A stretch of DNA of 64,000 bases from Streptomyces antibioticus (lineage in GTDB: Bacteria > Actinomycetota > Actinomycetes > Streptomycetales > Streptomycetaceae). The stretch lies in contig NZ_KQ948422.1 in NCBI RefSeq assembly GCF_001514065.1, positions 248,001-312,000 of the forward strand, read 5' to 3'. The notes under the pieces were generated by a model. It was not told the DNA's origin. It saw only the letters and a list, made by a program, of their open reading frames with translations, and searched no databases. Below are positions 26,905-35,814 of the stretch, in pieces (within the stretch, counting starts at the first letter, position 1; every line of letters begins with the position of its first letter). The translations under genes were made by a program, and so were the position numbers.

Positions 26905-27504
26905 ATGAGCTCCTTCTCACCCGGTTTCCGCGGGCGGGCCCGTTCGCTGGCGGACCGGCTGCCTCCCGGCCAGTACCCGACCGAGCAGTTCCCCGTACTC
27001 TCCGCAGGGCCGACCCCGCAAGTCTCCACCGACACCTGGGCCTTCACCATCACCACGGAGACCGGGGAGACACACTCCTGGACCTGGGAGGAGATGATGG
27101 ACCTGCCACAGCAGGACACCGTCACGGACATCCACTGTGTGACCCGCTGGTCCAAGTTCGACACCCCGTGGCGCGGAGTCCCCTTCGACGCCTTTTTCGA
27201 GGACGTGGAGACGTCCGCCGACTTCGTCGTCGCCCACAGTTACGGCGGCTACACCACCAACCTCCCGCTGGAGGACCTCCTCGACGGCAAGGCCTGGGTC
27301 GCGCACACCTACGACGGCTACCCGCTCTCCCCGGAACACGGCGGCCCGGCACGGCTTCTCGTGCCGCACCTCTACTTCTGGAAGTCGGCCAAGTGGGTGC
27401 GCGGACTGCGGCTCACGCACGAGGACGAACCGGGCTTCTGGGAGACCGTCGGCTACCACAACTACGGCGACCCCTGGCGCGAGCAGCGCAACTGGGGGGA
27501 CTGA
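26905..27504 (+). CDS. Sulfite-oxidase-like molybdopterin protein
   Basis: A 199-aa oxidoreductase with the molybdopterin-binding fold of the sulfite oxidase/YedY family. The molybdenum-ligand Cys is C78 in DIHCVTRWSKFD; HSYGGYTTNLPL and GPARLLVPHLYFWKSAKWV are conserved. No signal peptide is seen, so it acts in the cytoplasm. It starts a tight operon with a flavin reductase and a DUF6510 protein. GAGGAG is about 12 bases before ATG 26905. Confidence 0.92.
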   Translation: MSSFSPGFRGRARSLADRLPPGQYPTEQFPVLSAGPTPQVSTDTWAFTITTETGETHSWTWEEMMDLPQQDTVTDIHCVTRWSKFDTPWRGVPFDAFFEDVETSADFVVAHSYGGYTTNLPLEDLLDGKAWVAHTYDGYPLSPEHGGPARLLVPHLYFWKSAKWVRGLRLTHEDEPGFWETVGYHNYGDPWREQRNWGD

Positions 27505-27506
27505 GC

Positions 27507-28226
27507 ATGGCGATGCCCCTCGCATGGCGCCGGGCCCGCCTCGACGAGCGCCGCCCGCAGACCGCCACCGCCCGCACCCTGCTGTTCACCGTGCCCGGCT
27601 GGCCCGGCCATCTGCCCGGCCAGCACGTCGACGTGCGCCTCACCGCCGACGACGGCTACCAGGCCGTACGCAGCTACTCGCTGGCCGCGCCCGCCGACGC
27701 GGACCGGATCGAACTGGGCGTGCAGGCCGTGGCCGACGGCGAGGTCTCGCCCTACCTCGCCGACGATCTGCCGACGGGCGCCGAGGTCGAGATCCGCGGC
27801 CCGCTCGGCAACTGGTTCGTCTGGCGCCGCGAACAGACCGAGCCCACGCTGCTCATCGCGGGCGGCTCGGGAGTCGTACCGCTAGCGGCGATGATCCGGG
27901 CCCACCGCGAGGCCCGCTCGACGAGCCCGTTCCACCTGCTGTACTCGGTCCGCACTCCGGCCGACATCTGGTACGGCGAAGAGCTCACCGACCACCGGGA
28001 ACCCCACCTCGACGTCCAGGTCCTCTACACACGGCAGGCCCCGCCCGGCAGCCCCCGGGTACCGGGCCGCCTCACGGCGACCGATCTGGAGAAGCCGGCG
28101 GCCCGTCTCGAGCCGACCAGTCCGGTGTACGTCTGCGGCCCCACCGGCTTCGTGGAAACGGCCGGCAACCTGCTCGTCGACCTGGGCCGCGACCCCGCCA
28201 CCATCCGCACCGAACGCTTCGGCTGA
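27507..28226 (+). CDS. Ferredoxin-reductase-like FAD/NAD(P) oxidoreductase
   Basis: A 239-aa FNR-family protein: FAD motif RSYSL in the barrel domain (about 52-56), NAD(P) phosphate loop LLIAGGSGVVPLAAM and C-terminal VYVCGPTGFVETAG. It has no ferredoxin domain. Starting 2 bp after the sulfite-oxidase-like stop, it probably passes electrons to or from that protein. A second ATG at 27513 is possible. Confidence 0.92.
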   Translation: MAMPLAWRRARLDERRPQTATARTLLFTVPGWPGHLPGQHVDVRLTADDGYQAVRSYSLAAPADADRIELGVQAVADGEVSPYLADDLPTGAEVEIRGPLGNWFVWRREQTEPTLLIAGGSGVVPLAAMIRAHREARSTSPFHLLYSVRTPADIWYGEELTDHREPHLDVQVLYTRQAPPGSPRVPGRLTATDLEKPAARLEPTSPVYVCGPTGFVETAGNLLVDLGRDPATIRTERFG

Positions 28227-28238
28227 CCGGAGGTCCTG

Positions 28239-28511
28239 ATGGCAGACGACACCGCCCACCTCGACGGCAACTGTCTCGCCGGCCCGCTCTCGGAGATCCT
28301 CTCCGTGGAGGCGACCACGGCCTGGTGGCGCTGCCCGGAGTGCTCGCAGTCGGGCCCACTGGCCCAACTCCACGTCTACGGCCCGGAACCGGGCCTCACC
28401 GCGCGGTGCCCGGGCTGCGCGTACATCGCCCTCCGGCTGGTCAGGGAAGGGCAATACATCTGGCTCACGCTGGGCGGCGGGACGGGGGCGTTCCGCTTCC
28501 GCACGCCGTAG
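28239..28511 (+). CDS. DUF6510 zinc-ribbon-like protein
   Basis: A 90-aa protein with two CxxC pairs (WRCPECSQSG and ARCPGCAYI), probably a metal-binding knuckle. It fits DUF6510, and I recall such genes beside sulfite-oxidase-like and flavin-reductase genes, as here (12 bp downstream). GGAGG precedes ATG 28239. Role unknown; an electron-transfer or maturation partner is a guess. Confidence 0.82.
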   Translation: MADDTAHLDGNCLAGPLSEILSVEATTAWWRCPECSQSGPLAQLHVYGPEPGLTARCPGCAYIALRLVREGQYIWLTLGGGTGAFRFRTP

Positions 28512-28759
28512 GGTCCACGAGCCCTCCGCCAGCGGCGCGGATTCCGACGCGGGACCACGGTACCGGGGTAGGACCGCGGTCGTACCTCGGTGCCGATCGT
28601 CACCGCCACCGCCACGACCACCGGCAGGATGATCGCCGTGGGAGCTCGGTGTCAGGGCTTCCGGCTGAGCGGAGCTCGCATGGCCACCCTTCTGCAGGAA
28701 GTGACAGTGCAGCCGAATCGATCGCAGTCCCGCTGACCCGCCCGTGGCAGGCTGTGTCC

Positions 28760-29038
28760 ATGGCGGCAGAAGAATCCGAGCACATGCAGCTCATCCACCG
28801 TTGGCTGGCTGGCGAGGTGGTCAACAGCGTCGTCGGCATCAATGTCGTCGGAGGCCCCCTCAACGGCCGAACCAAGATCGTGCAACTCGGCTCGGACGGG
28901 GCGCCTCCCGCACAACTCCGCACCTCTGGCGGTCGCGCAGGACCGGACCACCACATCTACGCGGCCGTCTGCTCCACTGCCGCCCCAGCAGGCTGGATCT
29001 ACTCACACGTCGGCATCGACCCCACACCTACAGACTGA
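28760..29038 (+). CDS. Hypothetical small protein
   Basis: A 92-aa protein (MAAEESEHMQLIHRWLAGEV...) with a Gly-rich beta pattern and no recognised domain. The codon bias is plausible for the organism. No good ribosome site precedes ATG 28760; ATG 28784 is an alternative. It may be a 3' fragment or a genuine orphan. Confidence 0.45.
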   Translation: MAAEESEHMQLIHRWLAGEVVNSVVGINVVGGPLNGRTKIVQLGSDGAPPAQLRTSGGRAGPDHHIYAAVCSTAAPAGWIYSHVGIDPTPTD

Positions 29039-29091
29039 GACACCGCCCCAAATCGCTTAACCAGAGAGATAGAGGCCCCCGAGGCCGTCCC

Positions 29092-29616
29092 TCAGCGAGG
29101 GGCCGCCGGATCGTCGCCGGTGCGCAGCCGCACCAGCGGGTCGCCGAGGTCGTTCCGGGCGGCGAGGGTGTCGGGGTGGTCGGGGCCCAGCATGTTCCCT
29201 TGCTTGGCCAGCAGCTGCTCATAGGCGCTACTGCTCCGTCTAAGACCCCTACCCCTGCTTCTCCCCTGTAGTGGGCAAGATCTTGCAGAATGTCGACGGT
29301 GTTGGGGTGGTCGGGTCCGATTGCGCGTTCCCAGTCGGCGAGTAGTTCCGCGAGCGCGGCGGCCGCGCCAGCCGGATCCCCATCCATGCCCCGCCAGTAG
29401 GCGAGTTCCTGGCGAACGATGAGAGTCTCGTAGTGATCTGGGCCAAGCGCCCTGCTGCAGGCGTATTCCGCATAGGCGTTGACGCGCCGCTCGGCCCCAT
29501 TGGACGGATTGCCAGCGCCGCCACCGGGTGCGCTCGTTCACTGCGGAGACAGCTAGGGACACCACCGCGCCGATGGCGACACCGACATGAGGCAATGCCT
29601 GACCGGCGAGGCTCAT
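29092..29616 (-). pseudogene. TPR-repeat protein, frameshifted
   Basis: From ATG 29616 the protein begins [20 protein letters not shown] and then continues in other frames as LGPDHYETLIVRQELAYWRG, AELLADWERAIGPDHPNTVD and QLLAKQGNMLGPDHPDTLAA. These are TPR_10/12-type repeats with at least two frame changes. It resembles the remnant at 156-340. Confidence 0.7.
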
Positions 29617-29789
29617 CCTTCTCCCCCACGAGCGGAACGAACCGCCTCCCGGGTTCAGATCCCCGGTGGAGGGCGACAAAACGTGGGGCGGAGGCCGATG
29701 GATGCTCGGGCGCCCACCGTGCCGCGCTCAGGACGAATCCGGGGATCAGCGTGGCCAACTGAAGCACTCTTTGGCCTACTGCAGTGCGC

Positions 29790-30135
29790 GGTCACACGTG
29801 GCCGGGGTCACCGTCGCCGAGTACGGCGACTACGAATGCCACTACTGCGGCCGAGCAGGACGCGCCCTGCTCGGCGACTTCACCGACGTCCGCTCCGTCT
29901 GGCGCCCCCTGCCGCTCACCACCCCCGGGCCGAGTTCGCCGCCGCGGCCGCCGAGGCGGCGGCCCTCCATGGCCGCTACCGGGACCTGCCGATCAGCCGC
30001 CAGGGCACCCTGCATCCCGACCAGCTGTGCGGCACCCCCGCCTTCTTCGTCAACGGCGGCCCTCACCACGGCGCCTACGACCTCGCGGGACTCAGCGCCA
30101 CCCGTAAGCGGGCCGCCCTGGGCGCCGTCCGCTGA
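29790..30135 (+). pseudogene. Thioredoxin-domain tail of a NhaA-type antiporter
   Basis: One frame gives [20 protein letters not shown] with the CHYC active site, then a frame change leads to [37 protein letters not shown] and GAYDLAGL up to the stop. This is the DsbA-like C-terminal domain found fused to some actinobacterial NhaA antiporters. The antiporter part is absent and part of the helical insert is missing. Confidence 0.6.
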
Positions 30136-30154
30136 ACCCCGGCCCCCGTCCCCG

Positions 30155-31093
30155 TCAGGCCGCGTCCGGCGGGGCGGTCACGGCCGAGCGGGCCGGGGCC
30201 ATCGCCCAGCGGATCGCCGCGGTCATCGCCGAGCCGAGCGGCCGCACACACAGCCCGTCCACCACCGGCAGCCGGGGCAGCCGCAACTCGTCCGCGGCCC
30301 AGCCGGGCAGCGCGGACACCGCGTTCGCGGCCAGTACCCCGTACGGCAGCCGGGCGGCGAGCGGCACCGGCGGATTGAGCAGCAGGAAGCGGGCCGCATC
30401 CCGGGCCGGGGCGGTGGAGCGCAGCTCCGGACGGTAGGCGTCGAGGCGACGCGCGAGCTGGTCCCTGGTGCGCGGCGGGTCGGGGACCCCTAGCGCCTGC
30501 GCGATGCGGGCCATGTCCTCGACGTAGCCGTCGCACTGGGCGGCCGTCAGCGGGTGCGCGCCGTAGCGCTGGTGGGCGCGCAGGAAGCTGTCGACCTCGG
30601 CGACGTGCACCCAGCACAGGAGGTGCGGGTCGGAGGCCCGGTAGGGCTCGCCGTCGGGGGTGACGCCCACGATCCGCTCGTGCACCGCCCGGACCTGCGC
30701 GCACGCGGTCTCAGCGTGCTCGGCCGTGCCGTACGTAGTCGTCGCCAGGAAGGTGCTGGTGCGCTGGAGGCGGCCCCAGGGGTCCCCCCGGAAGCCGGAG
30801 TGGGCGGCCACCGCCGCCATCGCCCGCGGGTGGAGGGACTGCAGGAGCAGGGCGGAGAGCCCGCCGATGAACATCGACGCGTCGCCGTGCACCCGCCGTA
30901 CCGGCCGGTCCGGCGCGAACCAGCGAGGGCCGGGAGTCTGGTGGATCAAGGCCCGGTTGCGCGGCCCGTCGGGGCCGGCGACCCGGGCGAAGAGCCCGCC
31001 GCCCAGCCGCGCACGGGCGCCCGCCCCGAGCGCCCTGAGCGGATCGAGTGCCCTCAGCGGGCCGAACGGCCCGGACGTGCCGTCGCGGTTCAA
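30155..31093 (-). CDS. DUF2236 (MpaB-type) oxygenase
   Basis: A 312-aa protein with [38 protein letters not shown], then [20 protein letters not shown] and a [11 protein letters not shown] segment, all characteristic of DUF2236. Family members such as latex-clearing protein and MpaB bind haem through conserved His/Arg; several such residues are present. TTG 31093 is chosen because AGGAGG lies about 11 bases upstream and the family similarity begins shortly after. Substrate unknown. Confidence 0.83.
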   Translation of the reverse strand: MNRDGTSGPFGPLRALDPLRALGAGARARLGGGLFARVAGPDGPRNRALIHQTPGPRWFAPDRPVRRVHGDASMFIGGLSALLLQSLHPRAMAAVAAHSGFRGDPWGRLQRTSTFLATTTYGTAEHAETACAQVRAVHERIVGVTPDGEPYRASDPHLLCWVHVAEVDSFLRAHQRYGAHPLTAAQCDGYVEDMARIAQALGVPDPPRTRDQLARRLDAYRPELRSTAPARDAARFLLLNPPVPLAARLPYGVLAANAVSALPGWAADELRLPRLPVVDGLCVRPLGSAMTAAIRWAMAPARSAVTAPPDAA

Positions 31094-31314
31094 GGTCGCC
31101 GTGGCTCCTCCTGGTGCCGGGGCGCACCAGGGTGCGCCGGACGAGACCGTACATCTCCAGTTTCCCCCGTCGTCCGCCCCGCGGATGCAAGGCCCCCGAC
31201 ATGGGATCCCGCTCACCGGCAGGCGCAGGCGAAGCGGACCTCCACCCGCGAACCCGATCGAGTCCGCCTTCGCCGCCGTCCGGCTGCGGTCCAAGGTCAC
31301 CCGCGCGTCGCCGC

Positions 31315-31459
31315 CTTGGCCATGGTCTTCAACCTCCTCGAATTTGCCCAGCGGCGGTGGCGGGCGGTGAACGCGCCCCACCCCGTGGACCTCGTCTGTG
31401 CCGGAGCCCGCTTCGAACGCGGTCGGCTCGTCGCACGCCTGTCGGCGGTCCGGGGGTGA
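31315..31459 (+). pseudogene. IS256-family transposase C-terminal fragment
   Basis: The frame FNLLEFAQRRWRAVNAPHPV, then CAGARFERGRLV, matches the last 40 or so residues of an IS256 transposase. Nothing upstream continues the protein. It ends just before the IS607 left end. Confidence 0.65.
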
Positions 31460-31473
31460 AAGCTGCTACAGAT

Positions 31474-31502
31474 TTTCTAGTCATTCATAGTTATTTCTAG
31501 TC
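31474..31502 (+). repeat. IS607 left-end direct repeats
   Basis: TTTCTAGTC occurs at 31474-31482 and 31494-31502, exactly 20 bp apart (two helical turns), in an AT-rich stretch. Probable binding sites for the TnpA recombinase. Confidence 0.55.
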
Positions 31503-31527
31503 GTGTATCTCGAATATCCTTGGTTTC

Positions 31528-32103
31528 GTGAAGCTTTCGGAGTGGGCGCAGCAGCAGGGCGTGAGCTACCAGACCGCCTGGCGGTGGGTGAAGGACGGGA
31601 AGATGCCCGTCCCCGTTCGCCAGGCGCCGTCCGGGACGTGGCTCGTCGACGAGCCCGCTGCCGGGCCGTCCGGGCGCGTGGTGGCGTACTGCCGTGTGTC
31701 GTCCGCCGACCAGAAGGCAGATCTTGAGCGGCAGGCGGCCCGGGTCGTGGCCGGCGCGAACGGGCTGGGGCTGGCCGTCGCGGAGGTCGTGACCGAGACC
31801 GGCTCGGGCTTGAACGGGCGGCGCCGTAAGCTGCACCGGGTGTTGTCCGACCCGTCCGCGACCGTGATCGTGGTCGAGCACCGTCACCGGCTGGCCCGCT
31901 TCGGCGTCGAGCACCTGGAGGCTGTCCTGTCGGCGTCCGGGCGGCGCCTGGTCGTCCTGGACCCCACCGAAACCTCCGACGACCTGGTGCGGGACATCAC
32001 CGAGGTGCTCACGTCGATGTGTGCGCGCCTGTACGGGCGGCGGGCGGCGAAGAACCGGGCCGCCCGCGCGGTGGCCGTGGCGACCGGAGAGGCCGTCGAG
32101 TGA
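31528..32103 (+). CDS. tnpA: IS607-family serine recombinase TnpA
   Basis: A 191-aa transposase. A MerR-like helix-turn-helix (MKLSEWAQQQGVSYQTAWRW) precedes a resolvase-type catalytic domain with nucleophile S58 in YCRVSS and the conserved RHRLARFG motif (family xDRLxRFG). It catalyses excision and integration of the element. The GTG start at 31528 has no ribosome site, consistent with leaderless translation. Its stop overlaps the tnpB start (GTGA). Confidence 0.93.
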   Translation: MKLSEWAQQQGVSYQTAWRWVKDGKMPVPVRQAPSGTWLVDEPAAGPSGRVVAYCRVSSADQKADLERQAARVVAGANGLGLAVAEVVTETGSGLNGRRRKLHRVLSDPSATVIVVEHRHRLARFGVEHLEAVLSASGRRLVVLDPTETSDDLVRDITEVLTSMCARLYGRRAAKNRAARAVAVATGEAVE

Positions 32104-33557
32104 AGAAGTTCCGTCCGCAGCCGGGTTTCGTGGTGCAGGCGTTCCGGTTCGCCCTGGACCCGAACGCCGCCCAGGAGCAGGCGCTGCGCTCGCACTGCGG
32201 CGCCGCCCGCGCGGCCTACAACTGGGCTGTCGGCTGGGTGACCGCCTCCTGGTGGCAGCGCCGCGCGGAGGAGACGTACGGGATTCCCGAGGCCGGGCTG
32301 ACGGAGTGGCGGCTGTGGTCGCTGCCGTCGCTGCGGAAGGCGTTCAACGCCGCCAAGCACACCGATCCGCGCTTCGCCACCTGGTGGGAGGAGAACTCCA
32401 AGGAGGCGTACTCCACCGGGCTGGCCAACGCGTCGGCCGCGTTCGACAACTACGCGAAGTCGAAGAACGGCAAGCGCAAGGGTGCCCGGATGGGCGCGCC
32501 ACGGTTCAAGCCGAAGCGCAAGGCGCGCCTTGCCTGCCGGTTCACGACCGGCACGATCCGCGTGGACGCAGACGGCCGGCACGTGACGCTGCCGAGGCTG
32601 GGCACGATCCGCAGCCACGAGCCCACCGCGGGGCTCCTCGACCACGTGAACGCGGGCACGGCGCGGATCCTGTCCGCGACCGTGCGCCACGAGCGCGGCC
32701 GCTGGTTCGTCTCCTTCCAGGTAGAGGTCAAGCACGACCTCGAACGCGTGACGCGGCCGGACATGGCGGTCGGCATCGACCTCGGGGTGAAGACCCTCGC
32801 GGTGATGGCCGACAGCACCGGCGAGATCCGCACCGTGCCCAATCCCGGGCACTACGACGCCGCGCGCAAGCAGCTGCGCCACGCCTCCCGCGTCGTCTCC
32901 CGCCGCCAGGGCCCCGACCACAGGACCGGGCGCAAGCCGTCCAGGCGGTGGGAGAAGGCCAACGCTCAGCGGAACAAGGTCCACCACCGTGTGGCGAACC
33001 TCCGCGAAGACGCTCTGCACAAGCTCACCGCCGCAGTGGCCGCCGAGTACGGCACGGTCGTGGTCGAAGACCTCAACGTCGCCGGCATGCTCCGTAACCG
33101 GCGCCTCGCCCGCCGGATCGCCGACGCCGGATTCGGTGAGATCCGCCGCCAGCTCGACTACAAGACCCGCCAGCGCCACGCCACCCGCCTCGTCGTGGCT
33201 GACCGCTGGTACCCCTCCTCCAAGACCTGTTCCGGGTGCGGCGCAGTGAAAGCCAAGCTGCCGCTGCATGTCCGGACCTACCAGTGCGACGCCTGCGACC
33301 TGGTCATCGACCGGGACGACAACGCCGCACTCAACCTCGCCGCGCTCGCGGCAGCCGCAGTAACCGGTACCGGAGTGGCCGGAGACCGGGACATCGCCCC
33401 GGCGGTGTCGAAGCCTCGTGGAGCCGACCGTAAGACCCGCGCCACCCGCCCCCGCCGCAAGGCGGAGGCGGGGCGGGCAGGTGGCGCAGCCCTGCCGCAG
33501 CAGCGGCAGACGGAAACGAGAGACCGTACTCAAGCCGAAGCCCTCGCGCTCTGGTGA
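32100..33557 (+). CDS. tnpB: IS607-associated TnpB RNA-guided nuclease
   Basis: A 485-aa TnpB. The RuvC residues are all present: D227 (GIDLGVK), E323 (VVVEDLN) and D406 (DRDDNAALN). The zinc finger is intact (C377, C380, C396, C399). TnpB proteins of this class cut DNA under guidance of a reRNA made from the 3' end of the element and favour its retention. GTG 32100 overlaps the tnpA stop. The last 70 or so codons are low-complexity and GC-rich, as expected where the guide RNA overlaps the gene. Confidence 0.93.
   Translation: MKKFRPQPGFVVQAFRFALDPNAAQEQALRSHCGAARAAYNWAVGWVTASWWQRRAEETYGIPEAGLTEWRLWSLPSLRKAFNAAKHTDPRFATWWEENSKEAYSTGLANASAAFDNYAKSKNGKRKGARMGAPRFKPKRKARLACRFTTGTIRVDADGRHVTLPRLGTIRSHEPTAGLLDHVNAGTARILSATVRHERGRWFVSFQVEVKHDLERVTRPDMAVGIDLGVKTLAVMADSTGEIRTVPNPGHYDAARKQLRHASRVVSRRQGPDHRTGRKPSRRWEKANAQRNKVHHRVANLREDALHKLTAAVAAEYGTVVVEDLNVAGMLRNRRLARRIADAGFGEIRRQLDYKTRQRHATRLVVADRWYPSSKTCSGCGAVKAKLPLHVRTYQCDACDLVIDRDDNAALNLAALAAAAVTGTGVAGDRDIAPAVSKPRGADRKTRATRPRRKAEAGRAGGAALPQQRQTETRDRTQAEALALW
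33441..33509 (+). ncRNA. Candidate reRNA (omega RNA) stem-loops at tnpB 3' end
   Basis: Two strong hairpins lie inside the 3' end of tnpB. One spans 33441-33485, closing GCCACC with GGTGGC around a CCGCC-GCAA-GGCGG core. The other is a perfect 7-bp stem, CTGCCGC-AGCA-GCGGCAG, at 33492-33509. TnpB guide RNAs come from this part of such elements. The exact 3' end and guide cannot be set from the sequence alone. Confidence 0.5.
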
Positions 33558-33620
33558 TGAGACGGACCTTCCGGGCAGAAACGCCCAGAATGCTGAGACC
33601 TGACCACGGTCTCGGCAACG

Positions 33621-35008
33621 GCGTGAGAACCCCTCGTGGCCCAGGCCCTCAGTACCGGGCCGCTGGGCCTGCCGCCACTACGCGTCGCGCATGCCGAGGA
33701 AATGGCCGCAGTGCTGTCCTGTTCGGTCCCCGCAAAGCCCATGAGGTGGTCAGTCGGCCTCTGCTGCTGCGATCAGCGGAGCACGATCGGCAGTGAGCGC
33801 CGTCGCGTGGGTTAATGACGTCTCGTGTTCGACTGCGGAAGGACGCTAGATCCCGGATTGCCTCCGCACGGCCGTGCGTACGCCTCGACGGCGGTGAGCG
33901 CGGGCAGCCGTTCACCGGGGACGGCATGCGACAGCGTTGTTGCTCCGCACCCGACCGCCTTCGCCGTTGTCCGTACGAAGCACTGCCCGCGGCCCTGCGC
34001 TGCTGCCGCAGCTCATGGGCGAACCGCGCTATCGGCCCGGCGACGGGTCCACTGGCCTCTCAGGATGACATCAGCAGCCATGACCATAAGAGGCCGGTCA
34101 TCACGACTGCATTAGTCACAGTGACGAGCGATGACCCCGATCAACCGCACAAAGTTGATCCAGCCGATGGAGGGGCCTGCGAATCAATTGCTGCGCCGCC
34201 AGTGTCGGTGGGGCAGACCGGACCCCGCCCACCGACCACGCACAACGGAGCACACACCATGTCCCGAGCACACATCTTCCGCAGGCTTAGCGCATCGGCC
34301 GTACCCCCGGCGGCCCTCGCCGGCCTGGGCGGCAATCTCACCACCGGTGTGCAGCGCCAGTCGCTGGGCGGGCACTACGGCTGGCCAGCGCGACGGCCCC
34401 GACCGATCGCATGAGCTTCGACATGACGAAGGTCGACCCCGACCGGTACGACGCCAGCATCAACTTCCTACGCGAGCGGGGCGGCGACACAGAGGGGACG
34501 ACGCGCCATGACCTTCCAAGCCTCGCACCGCTACCATCCCGGAACTCTCAGCCGATTCTGGGGCGAAGTGTCCCCTTCAAGCACGAGTCGGTCAGGCATG
34601 AAGCCCGCGCCAGAGCAGGCACGCCGACCGCGTGTCGCCCCATCTCACGTCCGGCGCCTCCATCGAGTTCCATCTCGAGCGGCTGTGCGGGGGCGGGTGC
34701 GGTCGCTTCGCGCCCCCTGCGTCCCCGTCAGTCCCCTTCCCTGCGGGAGCTCCCGCGTGCTGCGCGCCAGGCCCGACGCGCGCCGTACATCGGCCGACAC
34801 GCGAAAGGCCAGCACCCCTCAGTCCGTCAAAGCGGGTGGTGCAGTCCGCGCGTACCGAGCCGGACGCCCTGCCGCGTGCGGTGTGCGCGTCGTCGACGGC
34901 CCTGACGTCTGGCCAGTGCGGCAGCCCTTCGGGGCGGCCTGGCCATCCGTGCGGCTCCAGCAGCACGGAGCTCACCTCCACATACGACAGGAGTGGACGG
35001 TGCGCGGG
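33621..35008. other. About 1.4 kb without a supported gene
   Basis: No frame has a credible ribosome site and family match. A 51-codon frame from 34260 opens with a basic-hydrophobic stretch (MSRAHIFRRLSASA) like a signal peptide and stops soon after; a nearby frame at 34411 (MSFDMTKVDPDRYDASINFL) may be its continuation, suggesting a decayed exported protein. Confidence 0.4.
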
Positions 35009-35740
35009 TCATGAGGCTCGGCGGAAGACGGCGGCCGGGCCGATGACACCCGCACCGAACTTGTCCCGGACCCGGTCGATGGCGGTCTCGGCCACCAGGC
35101 GGGCCTCGCGGGTGTCATCCAGGCTGATCTGCTCGGCCGCCTGGTCCGCACCGACGAGGTCCTCGCCCCTGAGGGAAAGTCCGATCAGCCTGCCGCGTTG
35201 CAGGCCGGCGGCGTCCATCAGCTGGTAGGCGAGGGTGCGCAGGTCGTCGTCGTGGGCCGACGGCTCCACCAGGCGCCGGGTCTTCTCCCAGCGGGTGTTG
35301 CCGGCGAAGGTGAGAGTGAGGGTCAGGGCACGGGCCACCTGGTCGCGGCGGCGCAACTGGAGCCCGAGCCGGACCACGAGCTCGAGCAGGGCGGCCCGGA
35401 CGGTGGCGCCGTCCAGGACGTGCCGGTCGAAGCGGCAGCGGAGCAAGGCGGTCTGCGGCAGGGTGCGGGGGACGACAGGGCGCGGGTCGATGCCCTGGGC
35501 GCGGTCGGCGGCGATGCGGCCGGCGCGGCCGCCCAGCAGGCGGTGCACGGTGGCGGGCGGGACGGCAGTGAGCAGGCCGACACAGTGGATGCCGTAATCG
35601 CGCAGCACTTCGGCCTGCCGGGGACCGATGCCGTGCAGGGCCTCCACCGGCAGCGGCCCCAGCCAGCGCTCCACCTCCCGCGGGCTGATGGCGAGGACCC
35701 CGCCCGGCGGCGGCACCTGGGCGGAGGCGGTGGCCGCCAT
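35009..35740 (-). pseudogene. Y-family DNA polymerase, N-terminally truncated
   Basis: A 243-aa frame corresponds to the thumb and little-finger part of a DinB/Pol IV-like polymerase: EALHGIGPRQAEVLRDYGIH (helix-hairpin-helix), GGRAGRIAADRAQGIDPRPV and RRRDQVARALTLTLTFAG. The catalytic palm with its metal-binding aspartates is absent. ATG 35740 has no ribosome site. Truncation coincides with the start of the rightward integrase-like region, so insertion or recombination there may have removed the front half. Confidence 0.75.
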
Positions 35741-35814
35741 TGTGAAAGTGGAGTACCGACGGGTTCATCGGAGGCCGGCTTACGGGTGTTCGAGCTGTTC
35801 ACCCTGGCCAACGC

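Larger units (their letters stand above)
31460..33620 (+). mobile_element. IS607-family element
   Basis: The element contains a serine recombinase gene (tnpA) overlapping an intact tnpB gene. An AT-rich left end with repeated TTTCTAGTC motifs stands out from the GC-rich surroundings. IS607 elements have no inverted repeats or target duplications, so both boundaries are estimates. The left end touches the stop of an IS256 fragment. Confidence 0.8.

Noticed and set aside
31884-33533. 549-codon frame opposite IS607 tnpB
   Set aside because: Antisense shadow; all catalytic motifs are on the plus strand.
34260-34414. Short exported protein gene
   Set aside because: Signal-like start but no ribosome site, 51 codons only, and the likely continuation is out of frame; treated as probable debris.
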